From Parvibaculum sp. (GTDB lineage: Bacteria; Pseudomonadota; Alphaproteobacteria; Parvibaculales; Parvibaculaceae), in contig NZ_JAHBYN010000001.1 of NCBI RefSeq assembly GCF_019635935.1, positions 868,001-932,000 on the forward strand: a stretch of 64,000 nucleotides of DNA, in the 5' to 3' direction. Below the pieces are notes generated by a model. It did no database searches. It worked only from the letters and a program-made list of their open reading frames with translations, and was not told where the DNA came from. This document shows positions 19,924 to 28,814 of this stretch, in pieces (the first letter of the stretch is position 1; every line of letters starts with the position of its first letter). A program made the position numbers and the translations under genes.

Positions 19924-20478
19924 TCAGGCAGCGGTTCGCGGAAAACGCGCGGCGTAATCCTCGAGCGGCAGCCGCGTCGCGTTCACCACGAACGAGACCA
20001 TGTGGTAGAGCCCGGCAAGAACGATCATCTCGAGCAATTGCTCGTCGCTGAACGCGGCCTTGAGCGCCGTCCACAGCGCGTCGTCGACCGTGCTCGTGTC
20101 GTGCAACCGGTCGACCAGCCGGACGATGAGTTTTTCGTTCGCATTCCAGCATTCGGCATCCGCGCCCGGCGCTACCGTGGCGGCGATTTCCGCCGGTCCG
20201 AAACCCGCGCGCGCGCCGAAAAAAGCGATATGCACGCCCCATTCATATTCGCCGCCACACCGCGCGCAGGCGCGATCGATGACGATTTCGCGCTCGCGCA
20301 GCGAGAGCGTCCCCTTGTCGAGGAGCCCGCCCGCCATAAAGCGCCGGAAGACCCGCGGATTGCGGGCCAGCGTGCGGAAAAGCACCAGCGGCTCGACGCC
20401 GGGCGGCATCAGCCTTTCCAGCGTCTTCTCCATGTCGTCGTCGTAGGGCCTTGCGGCAGGTTCGATCCGGGCTGTCAT
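19924..20478 (-). CDS. Carboxymuconolactone decarboxylase (AhpD-like) family protein
   Basis: The 184-residue helical protein contains a CARCGGEYEWGVH segment that matches the CxxC-x(n)-H active-site pattern of AhpD-like peroxidase partners within the CMD family. Such proteins reduce peroxides or act on lactones; the specific role is unknown. The gene is divergent from an HxlR regulator with an inverted-repeat operator between them, so it is probably that regulator's target. Confidence 0.85.
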   Translation of the reverse strand: MTARIEPAARPYDDDMEKTLERLMPPGVEPLVLFRTLARNPRVFRRFMAGGLLDKGTLSLREREIVIDRACARCGGEYEWGVHIAFFGARAGFGPAEIAATVAPGADAECWNANEKLIVRLVDRLHDTSTVDDALWTALKAAFSDEQLLEMIVLAGLYHMVSFVVNATRLPLEDYAARFPRTAA

Positions 20479-20494
20479 GGCGCCATCTCCATTT

Positions 20495-20513
20495 TGCTAC
20501 GATTTCAGTAGCA
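20495..20513. promoter_or_regulatory. Operator: inverted repeat TGCTAC-N7-GTAGCA
   Basis: TGCTAC (20495-20500) and GTAGCA (20508-20513) are perfect inverted halves 7 nt apart, in the 82-bp gap between the divergent CMD-family gene and the HxlR gene. A further GTAGC half-site follows near 20536. Position and symmetry fit a dimeric winged-helix regulator such as the adjacent HxlR protein; binding is inferred. Confidence 0.7.
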
Positions 20514-20560
20514 TCAACATGGCGCTTCTCTTTTCGTAGCGCAAGGGCTAATCTGACGGC

Positions 20561-20905
20561 ATGACGAAACCGCCGAAAACCGCCCCCCGTCCCGGCCACC
20601 GCGTCCGCGGCTCGGCGACCGGCCGCCCGGTCATGGTCCTGCTCGACCTTCTGGGGCGGCGCTGGGTCTTGCGCATCCTTTGGGAACTACGCGGCGAACC
20701 GCTGACCTTCCGCGCCTTGCAGGCGGCCTGCGGCGGTCTTTCGCCGAGTGTCCTGAACGCCCGCCTCGCCGAACTGCGCGACAACCTGATCGTCGAACAG
20801 CGTCCCGACGAGGGCTATGCGCTGACACGGCAAGGGCGCGAACTGCTCACGCAACTCGCGCCCCTGACGGCCTGGTCCGAAAAATGGGCCAAATCGCTCG
20901 GCTGA
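20561..20905 (+). CDS. HxlR-family transcriptional regulator
   Basis: The 114-residue protein is a single HxlR winged-helix domain: LLGRRWVLRILWELRGEPLTF, SPSVLNARLAEL and an EGYALTRQGREL wing. HxlR regulators sense aldehydes, quinones or oxidants, often through a cysteine; one Cys is present (AACGG). The gene faces away from the CMD-family gene across a palindromic operator and converges with metH2, whose stop is 3 nt away. Confidence 0.9.
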   Translation: MTKPPKTAPRPGHRVRGSATGRPVMVLLDLLGRRWVLRILWELRGEPLTFRALQAACGGLSPSVLNARLAELRDNLIVEQRPDEGYALTRQGRELLTQLAPLTAWSEKWAKSLG

Positions 20906-20908
20906 AAC

Positions 20909-23593
20909 TCAGGCAGCTTCCTCTTCCGGTTCCGCGCCCGGCGTGTAGTTGAGGATCGGCGCCAGCCAGCGCTCGCATTCGGCAAGCTCCATGCCCTTGC
21001 GCGCCGCATAATCCACCACCTGATCGCGGCCGATCTTGCCGACCCCGAAATACTCCGACTGCGGGTGGCTGAAATAGAGCCCGCTCACCGCCGCCCCCGG
21101 CCACATGGCGCAGCTTTCGGTCAGCTTCATGCCGATTTTCGCCTCGACGTCGAGCAGCTTGAAGAGCGTGCGCTTCTCGGTGTGGTCCGGTTGCGCCGGA
21201 TAGCCCGGCGCCGGACGAATGCCCTGATACTTCTCCGCGATCAGCTCTGCGTTGCTGAGCCTTTCCTTCGCTGCGTAGCCCCAGAACTCGCGGCGCACGC
21301 GCTCGTGCATGTGTTCGGCAAAGGCTTCCGCCAGCCGGTCCGCCAGCGCCTTCGACAGGATCGCCTTGTAGTCGTCATTCGCTTCCTCGAAGCGCTTTGC
21401 GACCTCGTCCTCGCCGAAGCCGGCCGTGACCGCAAAGCCGCCGACATAATCCTCGATGCCGGTTTCCTTCGGCGCAACGAAATCCGCCAGCGACATGTTG
21501 GCGCGATCGGAACTGCGCTTCATCTGCTGGCGCAATGAATGCAGCATGGCAAGCGTCTGCTTGCGCGTGTCGTCCTCGAAGAGCTCAATGTCGTCGTCCG
21601 CAACCTGATTGGCGGGCCAGAAACCGATGACGGCGGAAGCCTTGAGCCATTTCTCTTCCACCATCTGCTTCAGCATGGCCTGCGCATCGTCGAACAGCCC
21701 GCGCGCCGCCTCGCCCACCTTGTCGTCCTTCAGGATCTGCGGATATTGCCCCGCCAGCTCCCAGGTCTGGAAGAACGGCGTCCAGTCGATATAGGGCACG
21801 AGCTTGTCGAGCGGATAATCCTCGAAGACTTTCGTGCCGAGAAAGCTCGGCCGCGTCGGCTTGTAGCCCTCCCATTCGATCTTGAGCCGGTTGTCGCGCG
21901 CGGCGGCCAGTGTCTGCCGGTCCTTCTTGTCGCGCGCGCCGGCATGCGCCGTTGCCATCTTCGCGTATTCGTCGCGAATGTCGGCAATGAACTTTCCGCG
22001 CGCCGTTTCCGAAATGAGGTTCGACGCAACGCCCACGGCGCGGCTCGCATCCGTCACATAGATCGCCTGCCCGCGCTTGTAGTTCGGGTTGATCTTGACG
22101 GCGGTGTGGATGCGGCTCGTCGTCGCGCCGCCGATCAGCAGCGGAATGTCGAAGCCCTCGCGCTCCATTTCGGCCGCGACATGACACATCTCGTCGAGGC
22201 TCGGCGTGATGAGACCCGAAAGGCCGATGATGTCGACTTTCTTCTCCCGCGCGACCTGCAAGATCTTGTCGGCCGGCACCATGACGCCGAGATCGATCAC
22301 CTCGTAATTGTTGCACTGGAGCACGACGCCGACGATGTTCTTGCCGATGTCGTGCACATCGCCCTTCACGGTCGCCATCAGAATGGTCGCCGCCGCTTCC
22401 TTCTGCGTCGCGCCCGTGAGCTCTTTTTCCTTTTCCATGAAAGGCATCAGATAGGCGACGGCCTGCTTCATCACGCGGGCGCTCTTCACCACCTGCGGCA
22501 GGAACATTTTTCCGGCGCCGAAAAGATCGCCGACGATGTTCATGCCGTCCATCAGCGGCCCTTCGATGACATGCAGCGGGCGCTCGGCCTGTTGCCGCGC
22601 CTCTTCCACATCTTCCTCGACATAGGCGTTGATGCCCTTGACCAGCGAATGGGCAAGCCGTTCATTAACGGGCTTTTCGCGCCAGGAGAGATCTTCCTCG
22701 CGCTTCTTGCCGGCCCCGCCCTTGTACTGCTCGGCTGCCTCCAGCAGACGCTCGGTCGCATCCGGCCGCCGGTTGAGGATCACATCCTCCACCTTCTCGC
22801 GCAGGCCCGGCTCGATCTCGTCATAGATCGCGAGCTGACCGGCATTGACGATGCCCATATCCATGCCCGCCTTGATGGCGTGGTAGAGGAACACCGAATG
22901 CATCGCCTCGCGCACCGGCTCGTTGCCGCGGAACGAGAACGACACGTTGGACACACCGCCCGACACATGTGCGTAAGGCAATTGCTGGCGGATGCGCTTC
23001 GTCGCGTCGATGAATTCGACGGCGTAGTTGTTGTGTTCCTCGATGCCGGTGGCGACCGCGAAGATGTTGGGATCGAAAATAATGTCTTCCGGCGGAAACC
23101 CGACCACTTCCGTCAGCAGCTTGTAGGCGCGCTCGCAAATCTCGAATTTGCGGTTGGCGGTATCGGCCTGGCCTTCCTCGTCGAACGCCATGACGACGGC
23201 CGCCGCACCGTAGCGCTTCACCTTGCGGGCATGTTCGAGAAAGGCTTCCTCGCCTTCCTTGAGACTGATGGAATTCACCACCGCCTTGCCCTGCACGCAT
23301 TTGAGGCCGGCCTCGATCACCTCCCATTTCGATGAGTCGATCATGATCGGCACGCGCGAAATGTCGGGCTCGGAGGCGATGAGATTGAGAAACCGGACCA
23401 TCGCCGCCTTCGAATCGAGCATCCCTTCATCCATATTGATGTCGATGATCTGGGCGCCGTTCTCCACCTGCTGACGCGCGACATCGAGCGCTTCGTCGAA
23501 GCGATCCTCGACGATCAGTTTTTTGAATTTGGCGGAGCCCGTCACATTGGTGCGTTCGCCAATGTTGATGAAGTTCGCGGTCGATTGAGTCAT
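20909..23593 (-). CDS. metH: Cobalamin-dependent methionine synthase, C-terminal subunit (folate, B12 and activation domains)
   Basis: The 894-residue product carries the pterin-binding domain (about 1-260), the B12 cap (about 310-395), the cobalamin-binding domain with DVHDIGKN (His414 as cobalt ligand), and the SAM-binding reactivation domain (about 580-890). The homocysteine domain is absent and is encoded by the next gene upstream, so the two subunits together make MetH, which methylates homocysteine to methionine. It starts 49 nt after metH1 stops; no good Shine-Dalgarno precedes it. Split metH is known in alphaproteobacteria. Confidence 0.95.
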   Translation of the reverse strand: MTQSTANFINIGERTNVTGSAKFKKLIVEDRFDEALDVARQQVENGAQIIDINMDEGMLDSKAAMVRFLNLIASEPDISRVPIMIDSSKWEVIEAGLKCVQGKAVVNSISLKEGEEAFLEHARKVKRYGAAAVVMAFDEEGQADTANRKFEICERAYKLLTEVVGFPPEDIIFDPNIFAVATGIEEHNNYAVEFIDATKRIRQQLPYAHVSGGVSNVSFSFRGNEPVREAMHSVFLYHAIKAGMDMGIVNAGQLAIYDEIEPGLREKVEDVILNRRPDATERLLEAAEQYKGGAGKKREEDLSWREKPVNERLAHSLVKGINAYVEEDVEEARQQAERPLHVIEGPLMDGMNIVGDLFGAGKMFLPQVVKSARVMKQAVAYLMPFMEKEKELTGATQKEAAATILMATVKGDVHDIGKNIVGVVLQCNNYEVIDLGVMVPADKILQVAREKKVDIIGLSGLITPSLDEMCHVAAEMEREGFDIPLLIGGATTSRIHTAVKINPNYKRGQAIYVTDASRAVGVASNLISETARGKFIADIRDEYAKMATAHAGARDKKDRQTLAAARDNRLKIEWEGYKPTRPSFLGTKVFEDYPLDKLVPYIDWTPFFQTWELAGQYPQILKDDKVGEAARGLFDDAQAMLKQMVEEKWLKASAVIGFWPANQVADDDIELFEDDTRKQTLAMLHSLRQQMKRSSDRANMSLADFVAPKETGIEDYVGGFAVTAGFGEDEVAKRFEEANDDYKAILSKALADRLAEAFAEHMHERVRREFWGYAAKERLSNAELIAEKYQGIRPAPGYPAQPDHTEKRTLFKLLDVEAKIGMKLTESCAMWPGAAVSGLYFSHPQSEYFGVGKIGRDQVVDYAARKGMELAECERWLAPILNYTPGAEPEEEAA

Positions 23594-23628
23594 GAGATTC
23601 TGTATCTAACTTTTTTGAAGGAAAGTGA

Positions 23629-23653
23629 CGGCGGCCCGAAAATCAGGCCGCCG
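23629..23653 (-). other. Stem-loop between the two metH genes
   Basis: CGGCGGCC and GGCCGCCG form a perfect 8-bp stem with a 9-nt loop that contains the metH1 stop codon. No U-run follows, so it is unlikely to be a full terminator. It could set the ratio of the two subunits by partial termination, RNA processing or 3'-end protection. Confidence 0.6.
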
Positions 23654-24704
23654 TGAAGGCTTCGAGACCGGAAAGGCGCAGGCGCGGTTCGATCTCCGGC
23701 GCCGTTCGAGGCTTCACGCCCTTCACCGCCTCGGCGATCGCATGAATATGCTCCGGTGTCGTGCCGCAACAGCCACCGACGATGTTCACAAGGCCCGACG
23801 CTGCGAACTCGCCGACAAGCGCCGACATTTGCGCGGCGTCCTGATCGTACTCGCCCATTTCGTTCGGCAGGCCCGCATTCGGATGCGCGCTGACATTGGC
23901 ATCCGCGATGCGCGACAGCGTCGCGATATGGGGCCGCATCTCCTTGGCGCCCAGCGCGCAATTGAGCCCGATCGAAAAGGGCTTCACATGCCGCACCGAG
24001 TTCCAGAAGGCTTCCGGCGTCTGGCCGGACAACAGGCGTCCGGACATGTCGGTGATCGTGCCCGAGATCATCACCGGCAGCTCGAAGCCCAGTTCCTCGA
24101 AAACCTCTTCGACCGCAAAGAGCGCCGCCTTGGCGTTCAGCGTGTCGAAAATCGTCTCGACCAGAATGGTGTCCGCGCCACCCTCGATGAGGCCCTTGGT
24201 CGCTTCCTTGTATGCCGTCACAAGCTCGTCGAAATCGACATTCCGAAAGCCCGGATCGTTGACCTTGGGCGAAATCGAAGCCGTCCGGTTGGTCGGCCCG
24301 AGCACACCGGCGACGAAGCAGACACGTCCGGGCGTTTCGCTCTCCGCGATATCCGCCGCCTCGCGCGCGATGCGGGCACTTTCGACATTCATCTCATAGG
24401 CAAGATGCTCGAGATGATAGTCGGCCTGCGCGATGCGCGTGGCGCTGAACGTGTTGGTCTCGGCAAAATCGGCGCCGGCGCGATAATATTTCAGATGGAT
24501 TTCACGCAGAATGTCGGGTTGCGACAGCGAGATCAGCTCGTTGTCGCCCTTCACGTCATGAGCATGGTCCTTCAGCCGCTCGCCGCGAAAATCCGCCTCG
24601 GTGAGCCTGTAGCCCTGAATCATCGTGCCCATCGCCCCGTCGAGCACCAGAATGCGCTCCTTTGCGAGCGCCTTCAGCTTTTCAATCCGTTCGTCTCTGG
24701 TCAT
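23643..24704 (-). CDS. Methionine synthase homocysteine-binding subunit (split MetH)
   Basis: The 353-residue product is a stand-alone homocysteine S-methyltransferase domain: [10 protein letters not shown] near the N-terminus, and zinc-ligand cysteines in GLNCALGA and [12 protein letters not shown]. It supplies the homocysteine-activating part missing from the downstream MetH subunit. The ATG at 24704 is chosen because AAGGAGA lies 6 nt upstream; the ATG at 24719 would consume that site. It follows metF by 11 nt. Confidence 0.93.
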   Translation of the reverse strand: MTRDERIEKLKALAKERILVLDGAMGTMIQGYRLTEADFRGERLKDHAHDVKGDNELISLSQPDILREIHLKYYRAGADFAETNTFSATRIAQADYHLEHLAYEMNVESARIAREAADIAESETPGRVCFVAGVLGPTNRTASISPKVNDPGFRNVDFDELVTAYKEATKGLIEGGADTILVETIFDTLNAKAALFAVEEVFEELGFELPVMISGTITDMSGRLLSGQTPEAFWNSVRHVKPFSIGLNCALGAKEMRPHIATLSRIADANVSAHPNAGLPNEMGEYDQDAAQMSALVGEFAASGLVNIVGGCCGTTPEHIHAIAEAVKGVKPRTAPEIEPRLRLSGLEAFTAA

Positions 24705-24715
24705 GGCGCTCTCCT

Positions 24716-25618
24716 TCACGCGGGTTCCGCCGGCGTCAATGCCGCCTGCGGACGCAAGCCCAGCACATGGCAGATCGCGAAGGTGAGATCCGCCTGGTTG
24801 AGCGTATAGAAATGGAACCGGTCGAAGCCGTAGGCGCGCAACCGGTTCACCTGTTCGGCCGCGACATAGGCGGCGATCAGCTTGCGGGTCTCGAGCTCAT
24901 CGTCGAGTCCGATGTAATAATCTTCCAGCCATTGTGGAATGCTGGCGCCGCAGCGCTCCGCCATCCGCTTCGTGCCCTTGAAATTGGTCGTCGGCATGAT
25001 GCCCGGAACGATCGGCACCGAAATTCCGGCCTTCTGTGTTTTCTCCAGAAAACGGACATGCTTCTCCGTGTCGAACACGAACTGCGTGATGGCCCGTGTC
25101 GCACCGGCATCGACCTTCTTTTTCAGCAACTCGATGTCGGCATCGAGCGAAACGGATTCCGGATGCTTTTCCGGATAGGCCGAGACGATGACATCGAAAT
25201 CGCCGATCTTGCGGATCGCGGCAATGAGTTCCGGTGTCGACTGATAGCCTTCCGGATGCGGCCGATAGGGTGCGCCGAGCTCGGGCATGTCGCCGCGCAG
25301 CGCCACGATATGCCGAATACCCGCGTCCCAATAGGCGCGAATGACATCGTTCACCTCCGCGCGCGTCGCGCCGACGCAGGTGAGATGTGCGACGGGTTCG
25401 AGCGTCGTCTCGTCGAGAATGCGCTTCACCGTTGCATGCGTGCGTTCGCGCGTCGAACCGCCGGCGCCATAGGTCACGGAAACGAATTCCGGCTGCAGCG
25501 GCTCGAGACGCCGGATCGAACGCCACAGCGTCTGCTCCATCTCCGGCGTCTTGGGCGGAAAAAATTCGAACGAAACGCGTGTCCGTTCCCGCTTTTCCCT
25601 GGTTGCATCACCGCTCAT
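24716..25618 (-). CDS. metF: Methylenetetrahydrofolate reductase MetF
   Basis: MetF reduces 5,10-methylene-THF to 5-methyl-THF, the methyl donor for the MetH pair encoded next. The 300-residue TIM-barrel protein shows SFEFFPPKT at the N-terminus, [15 protein letters not shown] and HLTCVGATR, all typical of the family. Its start overlaps the stop of the ArsR-methyltransferase gene as ATGA. Confidence 0.97.
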   Translation of the reverse strand: MSGDATREKRERTRVSFEFFPPKTPEMEQTLWRSIRRLEPLQPEFVSVTYGAGGSTRERTHATVKRILDETTLEPVAHLTCVGATRAEVNDVIRAYWDAGIRHIVALRGDMPELGAPYRPHPEGYQSTPELIAAIRKIGDFDVIVSAYPEKHPESVSLDADIELLKKKVDAGATRAITQFVFDTEKHVRFLEKTQKAGISVPIVPGIMPTTNFKGTKRMAERCGASIPQWLEDYYIGLDDELETRKLIAAYVAAEQVNRLRAYGFDRFHFYTLNQADLTFAICHVLGLRPQAALTPAEPA

Positions 25619-26610
25619 CGCGTCGCTCCTTCATATTCGATATGGCGTTCGGTCTGTCGCGCCCGCTTCCCCGGTTTGTCGGCAACCCAGATCGAGACCG
25701 TCAGTTTTGCGTCTTCGCCACCTGTCGGCGGCAGATGTCTTGTCTCGCCGACATCGAGGCCGGCCTCCGAAAGCCATGCCGTCACTTCGTCCTCGCCAAA
25801 TCCCAATCGCCGGTGCGCATGGCTCTCGCGCAAAAAATCGAGTTCGTGCGGCGCAAAATCGGCGATCAGCAAACGGCCGCCCGGTTTCAGAACCCGCGCC
25901 GCCTCGGCGATCGAGGCCGCCGGATCGTCCAGATAGTGCAGCACCATGTGCAGCGTCACGAGATCGACCGTCGCGTCCTGCATCGGCAGGTCGTAGAGGT
26001 CGCCCTGGCGCACCGAGCAATGTGCGAGCTCGGGTCGTGCAAGCTGCGCGCGGGCAAGCGCAAGCATTTCCGGGCTGAGATCGATACCGATGCCGCTTCT
26101 GGCCTTCGGTCCGAAAAGTTCGAGCATCCGTCCGGTGCCCGTGCCGAGATCCGCGACCGCCTCCATCTCGCCGGCGGCGCCGAGATCCACCATCGCCTGC
26201 TCGACCTTGTCTTCCGGCACATAAAGCGAACGAATCCGGTTCCACTCATCGGCATTGGCGCGAAAATATGCGGCAGCCTTTTCCGCGCGCGCCGTCCGCA
26301 CCGCTTCCAGACGTTCGCAATCGCGTGCGATCACGATGTCTTCCTGCGGAATCAATCCCGTCAACACCTCGGCAAGAGCCGCCACCGCGCCGCCGCTGGC
26401 CAGACGGTAGAAAACCCAGCTCCCCTCCCGAAACCGTTCGAGAAGTCCGGCCTCGCACAACAGCTTGAGATGACGGCTGACGCGCGGCTGGCTCTGCCGC
26501 AAAATCTGCGTCAGCTCGGTGACCGTCAGTTCGCCACGGGCCAGCAGCGCCAGCAGACGCAACCGCGTCGGCTCACCGGCCGCCCTCAAACCTGCCAGAA
26601 GCTGTTCCAT
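25615..26610 (-). CDS. ArsR-type regulator fused to a SAM-dependent methyltransferase domain
   Basis: The 331-residue product has an N-terminal ArsR winged helix (about 1-85; TELTQILRQSQPRVSRHLKLL) and a class I methyltransferase domain (about 100-310; VADLGTGTGRMLEL). Being the first gene before metF and metH, it is a candidate for a SahR-like regulator that reads S-adenosylhomocysteine or SAM to control methionine synthesis. An inverted repeat 37-50 nt upstream is a possible operator. Whether the domain is catalytic or only a ligand sensor is not visible. Confidence 0.88.
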   Translation of the reverse strand: MEQLLAGLRAAGEPTRLRLLALLARGELTVTELTQILRQSQPRVSRHLKLLCEAGLLERFREGSWVFYRLASGGAVAALAEVLTGLIPQEDIVIARDCERLEAVRTARAEKAAAYFRANADEWNRIRSLYVPEDKVEQAMVDLGAAGEMEAVADLGTGTGRMLELFGPKARSGIGIDLSPEMLALARAQLARPELAHCSVRQGDLYDLPMQDATVDLVTLHMVLHYLDDPAASIAEAARVLKPGGRLLIADFAPHELDFLRESHAHRRLGFGEDEVTAWLSEAGLDVGETRHLPPTGGEDAKLTVSIWVADKPGKRARQTERHIEYEGATR

Positions 26611-26646
26611 GCATCATCCATCCGTCATCGATCGCGAAGCATATAA

Positions 26647-26660
26647 ACATATCCTTATGT
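26647..26660 (-). promoter_or_regulatory. Inverted repeat ACATA-N4-TATGT upstream of the met operon
   Basis: ACATA (26647-26651) and TATGT (26656-26660) are perfect inverted halves, 37-50 nt upstream of the first gene of the methionine operon and inside an A/T-rich patch that probably holds its promoter. It suits an ArsR-family dimer. The rest of 26611-26950 shows no gene; it must also hold the promoter of mlaA on the plus strand. Confidence 0.5.
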
Positions 26661-26950
26661 CTTTCAAAAGACCTTTATCCGGCTGCTACATTTCCGCAAC
26701 AGCCCGGCCGAATTGACCGGTTTCCGGACCCTCGATAGCTGGTTAACGCATATGCCCTGTGGTACCTAGAAACTGTTGCAGCGCACGAATCGAGACATAA
26801 ATGTCAGGAATTCTGCGCCGTTCATGCGGAATTAAGCGATCCGCTGAATGCTGTGGGGGGCTTGCGTACAGTCGGACGGGATGACGCGCGCGCGACAGCG
26901 GCCGGTTGCTGCAATGTGCCTGGCCGGGCATCGGATTGAGGACGGACGGG

Positions 26951-27742
26951 ATGGCGGACAACAGACTTCGTGCGACAAGACGGCAGCGGCTGATGGGCGC
27001 GGTCATCGCATTCGCGATGCTCGGCGGCGCACCGGCGCTGGCGGCCGACGCGGACGGCGAGAACGACCCGCTCGAGCCGATGAACCGCTACTTCTTCGAA
27101 CTCAACATCTTCTTCGACACGATCCTGCTGAAGCCGGTCGCCACCTGGTATGACGGCGTCGTGCCGCGACCGGGCCGCGACGGCATCCGCAATTTCCTCG
27201 ACAATCTGAGAAGCCCGGTGATCCTCGCCAACGACCTGTTGCAAGGCGAATGGGACCGCGCCGGCACGACCGCGAGCCGCTTCGGCATCAACACGACGGT
27301 CGGCGTGCTCGGCCTTTTCGACCCGGCCTCGCGCTGGGGGATGAAGCAGCACAGCGAGGATTTCGGCCAGACGCTTGCGGTCTGGGGAACGGGCGAAGGC
27401 CCCTACCTCTTCCTGCCGGTTCTCGGCCCCGCCCCGCCCCGCGACCTGACCGGCTTCGTCGTCGACCAGGCCTTCGACCCGCTGACTTATATCTATTGGG
27501 ATCGCCCGAAGACGGTGCCCGTCACACGCTTCGTGGTGAACGGCGTCGACCAGCGCGCCCGCAGCCTGACGACGCTCGACCAGATCGAACGCACCTCCGT
27601 CGACTATTACGCGACGGTGCGCAATCTCTACCGGCAGAGCCGGGCAAACGAGATTTCCAATGGCGAAACCGATTACGATGCGCTGCCGGACATCGATTAT
27701 CTCACTTTCGACACAAACGAACCGGACACTGCCGGCATGTAA
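26951..27742 (+). CDS. mlaA: MlaA family protein (VacJ), phospholipid transport
   Basis: MlaA removes phospholipids from the outer leaflet of the outer membrane and passes them to MlaC. The 263-residue product has a signal peptide ending near APALAAD and the family core NDPLEPMNRYFFELN, RFGINTTVGVLGLFDPA and EDFGQTLAVWGTGEGPYLFLPVLGP. Unlike the E. coli protein it has no lipobox cysteine after the signal peptide. The ATG at 26951 follows GAGGACGG. It is 61 nt upstream of mlaC. Confidence 0.92.
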   Translation: MADNRLRATRRQRLMGAVIAFAMLGGAPALAADADGENDPLEPMNRYFFELNIFFDTILLKPVATWYDGVVPRPGRDGIRNFLDNLRSPVILANDLLQGEWDRAGTTASRFGINTTVGVLGLFDPASRWGMKQHSEDFGQTLAVWGTGEGPYLFLPVLGPAPPRDLTGFVVDQAFDPLTYIYWDRPKTVPVTRFVVNGVDQRARSLTTLDQIERTSVDYYATVRNLYRQSRANEISNGETDYDALPDIDYLTFDTNEPDTAGM

Positions 27743-27803
27743 CGCTAGCCGGAGGCGCGGGACACACGCGCCCGCCGTCCGGCCAACGAGCAGGAGATCG
27801 CGC

Positions 27804-28463
27804 ATGTCGCCCCATGCTTCGATGAAGACCGCCCTCGCATCCATCGCGCTCTGCGCAACGCTGGCGCTTTTTCAGGGCCCCGCCACTGCGCAAGCCGCCG
27901 GCGACCCGAAAGCCTTTGTCGACGGCGTCGCCGAACAGGCCATCGCGATCATCAGCGACGACGCGGCAAGCACGAAGCAGCGCGAGGAAGCCTTCCGCGA
28001 CCTGCTGCGCGAAAACGCCGACCTCGACCGCGTCGCCGCCTTCGCGCTCGGTCAATATCTGCGCACGCCCGACGACGCGCAGCGCGCCGAATATCGCGAA
28101 CTGGTCGAGACCTTCATCGTCAAGGTCTATGTGACGCGCCTCTCCGACTACAACGACGAGAAGCTCGAAATAACCGGCGCGCAGAAGCGCGGCGAAAATC
28201 AGGCGATCGTCAAAAGCGAGATCCGCTTCACCAGCGGCCGCGAGCCCGTGACCGTCGATTGGTGGCTGATCGAGAAGGACGGCGCCTACAAGATTTTCGA
28301 CGTCAATGTCGTCGGCATCTGGCTGGCCCAGGAGCAGCGCTCGACCTTCACGACCGTGATCCGCAACAATGGCGGCCGGTTCGACGCGCTCCTCGAACAC
28401 CTCCGCGCCCAGATCGGCAAGGCCGAAAAGGGCGACCTCTCGGGCATCGCCCAGGGCGGCTAG
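27804..28463 (+). CDS. mlaC: MlaC family periplasmic phospholipid carrier
   Basis: The 219-residue product has a signal peptide (cleavage probably after TAQAA) and the Tol_Tol_Ttg2 fold: VDGVAEQAIAIISD, FALGQYLRTP, YVTRLSDYNDEKLEI and YKIFDVNVVGIWLAQEQRSTF. MlaC ferries phospholipid between MlaA and the MlaFEDB inner-membrane transporter. AGGAGA lies 7 nt before the ATG. No mlaFEDB genes are nearby. Confidence 0.93.
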   Translation: MSPHASMKTALASIALCATLALFQGPATAQAAGDPKAFVDGVAEQAIAIISDDAASTKQREEAFRDLLRENADLDRVAAFALGQYLRTPDDAQRAEYRELVETFIVKVYVTRLSDYNDEKLEITGAQKRGENQAIVKSEIRFTSGREPVTVDWWLIEKDGAYKIFDVNVVGIWLAQEQRSTFTTVIRNNGGRFDALLEHLRAQIGKAEKGDLSGIAQGG

Positions 28464-28502
28464 AGAGCGGCTGGAAAAATACCGTAGACGGACGAAATCG
28501 CC

Positions 28503-28540
28503 GCGGCGCTTCCCGAATGGGCAGCGCCGCAGCCCGTTTT
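28503..28540 (+). terminator. Probable terminator after mlaC
   Basis: GCGGCGCT (28503-28510) pairs with AGCGCCGC (28523-28530) around a 12-nt loop, followed by AGCCCG and TTTT (28537-28540). The U-run is short and offset, so efficiency is uncertain. Confidence 0.5.
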
Positions 28541-28559
28541 GACGCCCGAAAAACCCCTT

Positions 28560-28588
28560 CTGTCATCGATCTGTCAAAAAACTGTCAC
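28560..28588 (+). promoter_or_regulatory. Pho-box-like array (three CTGTCA repeats, 11-bp period)
   Basis: TGTCA starts at 28561, 28572 and 28583, exactly 11 bp apart, each preceded by C. The sequence closely copies the array at 14863-14902 with one repeat fewer. Two such repeats make a PhoB-binding Pho box. It reads towards the MFS gene that starts 226 nt downstream; no good -10 is obvious. The remainder of 28464-28814 has only the terminator above. Confidence 0.65.
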
Positions 28589-28814
28589 GAACGCCGCGCG
28601 GGCGACTTATCCCCGTCCTATCCCCCTGCGGCCCATCCGCCACAGCCACATGTCACAGTGACGCGAAAGGCACGGGCAGCAGAACGGCCACACCCTTGAG
28701 TGGCCGCGGGGACACGGGGGCCGATGCCCTCCCCTTGCCTCTTTTCCCGAACCTCCCCACATTCGGCGGACGCAACCGGAAGGATTGCGAATCTCTTCCG
28801 GGGGCGATCATCCC

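Noticed and set aside
20909-24704. metH broken by a frameshift
   Set aside because: The two halves meet at a natural domain border, are separated by 49 non-coding bases, each has its own start and stop, and split metH is known in this class.
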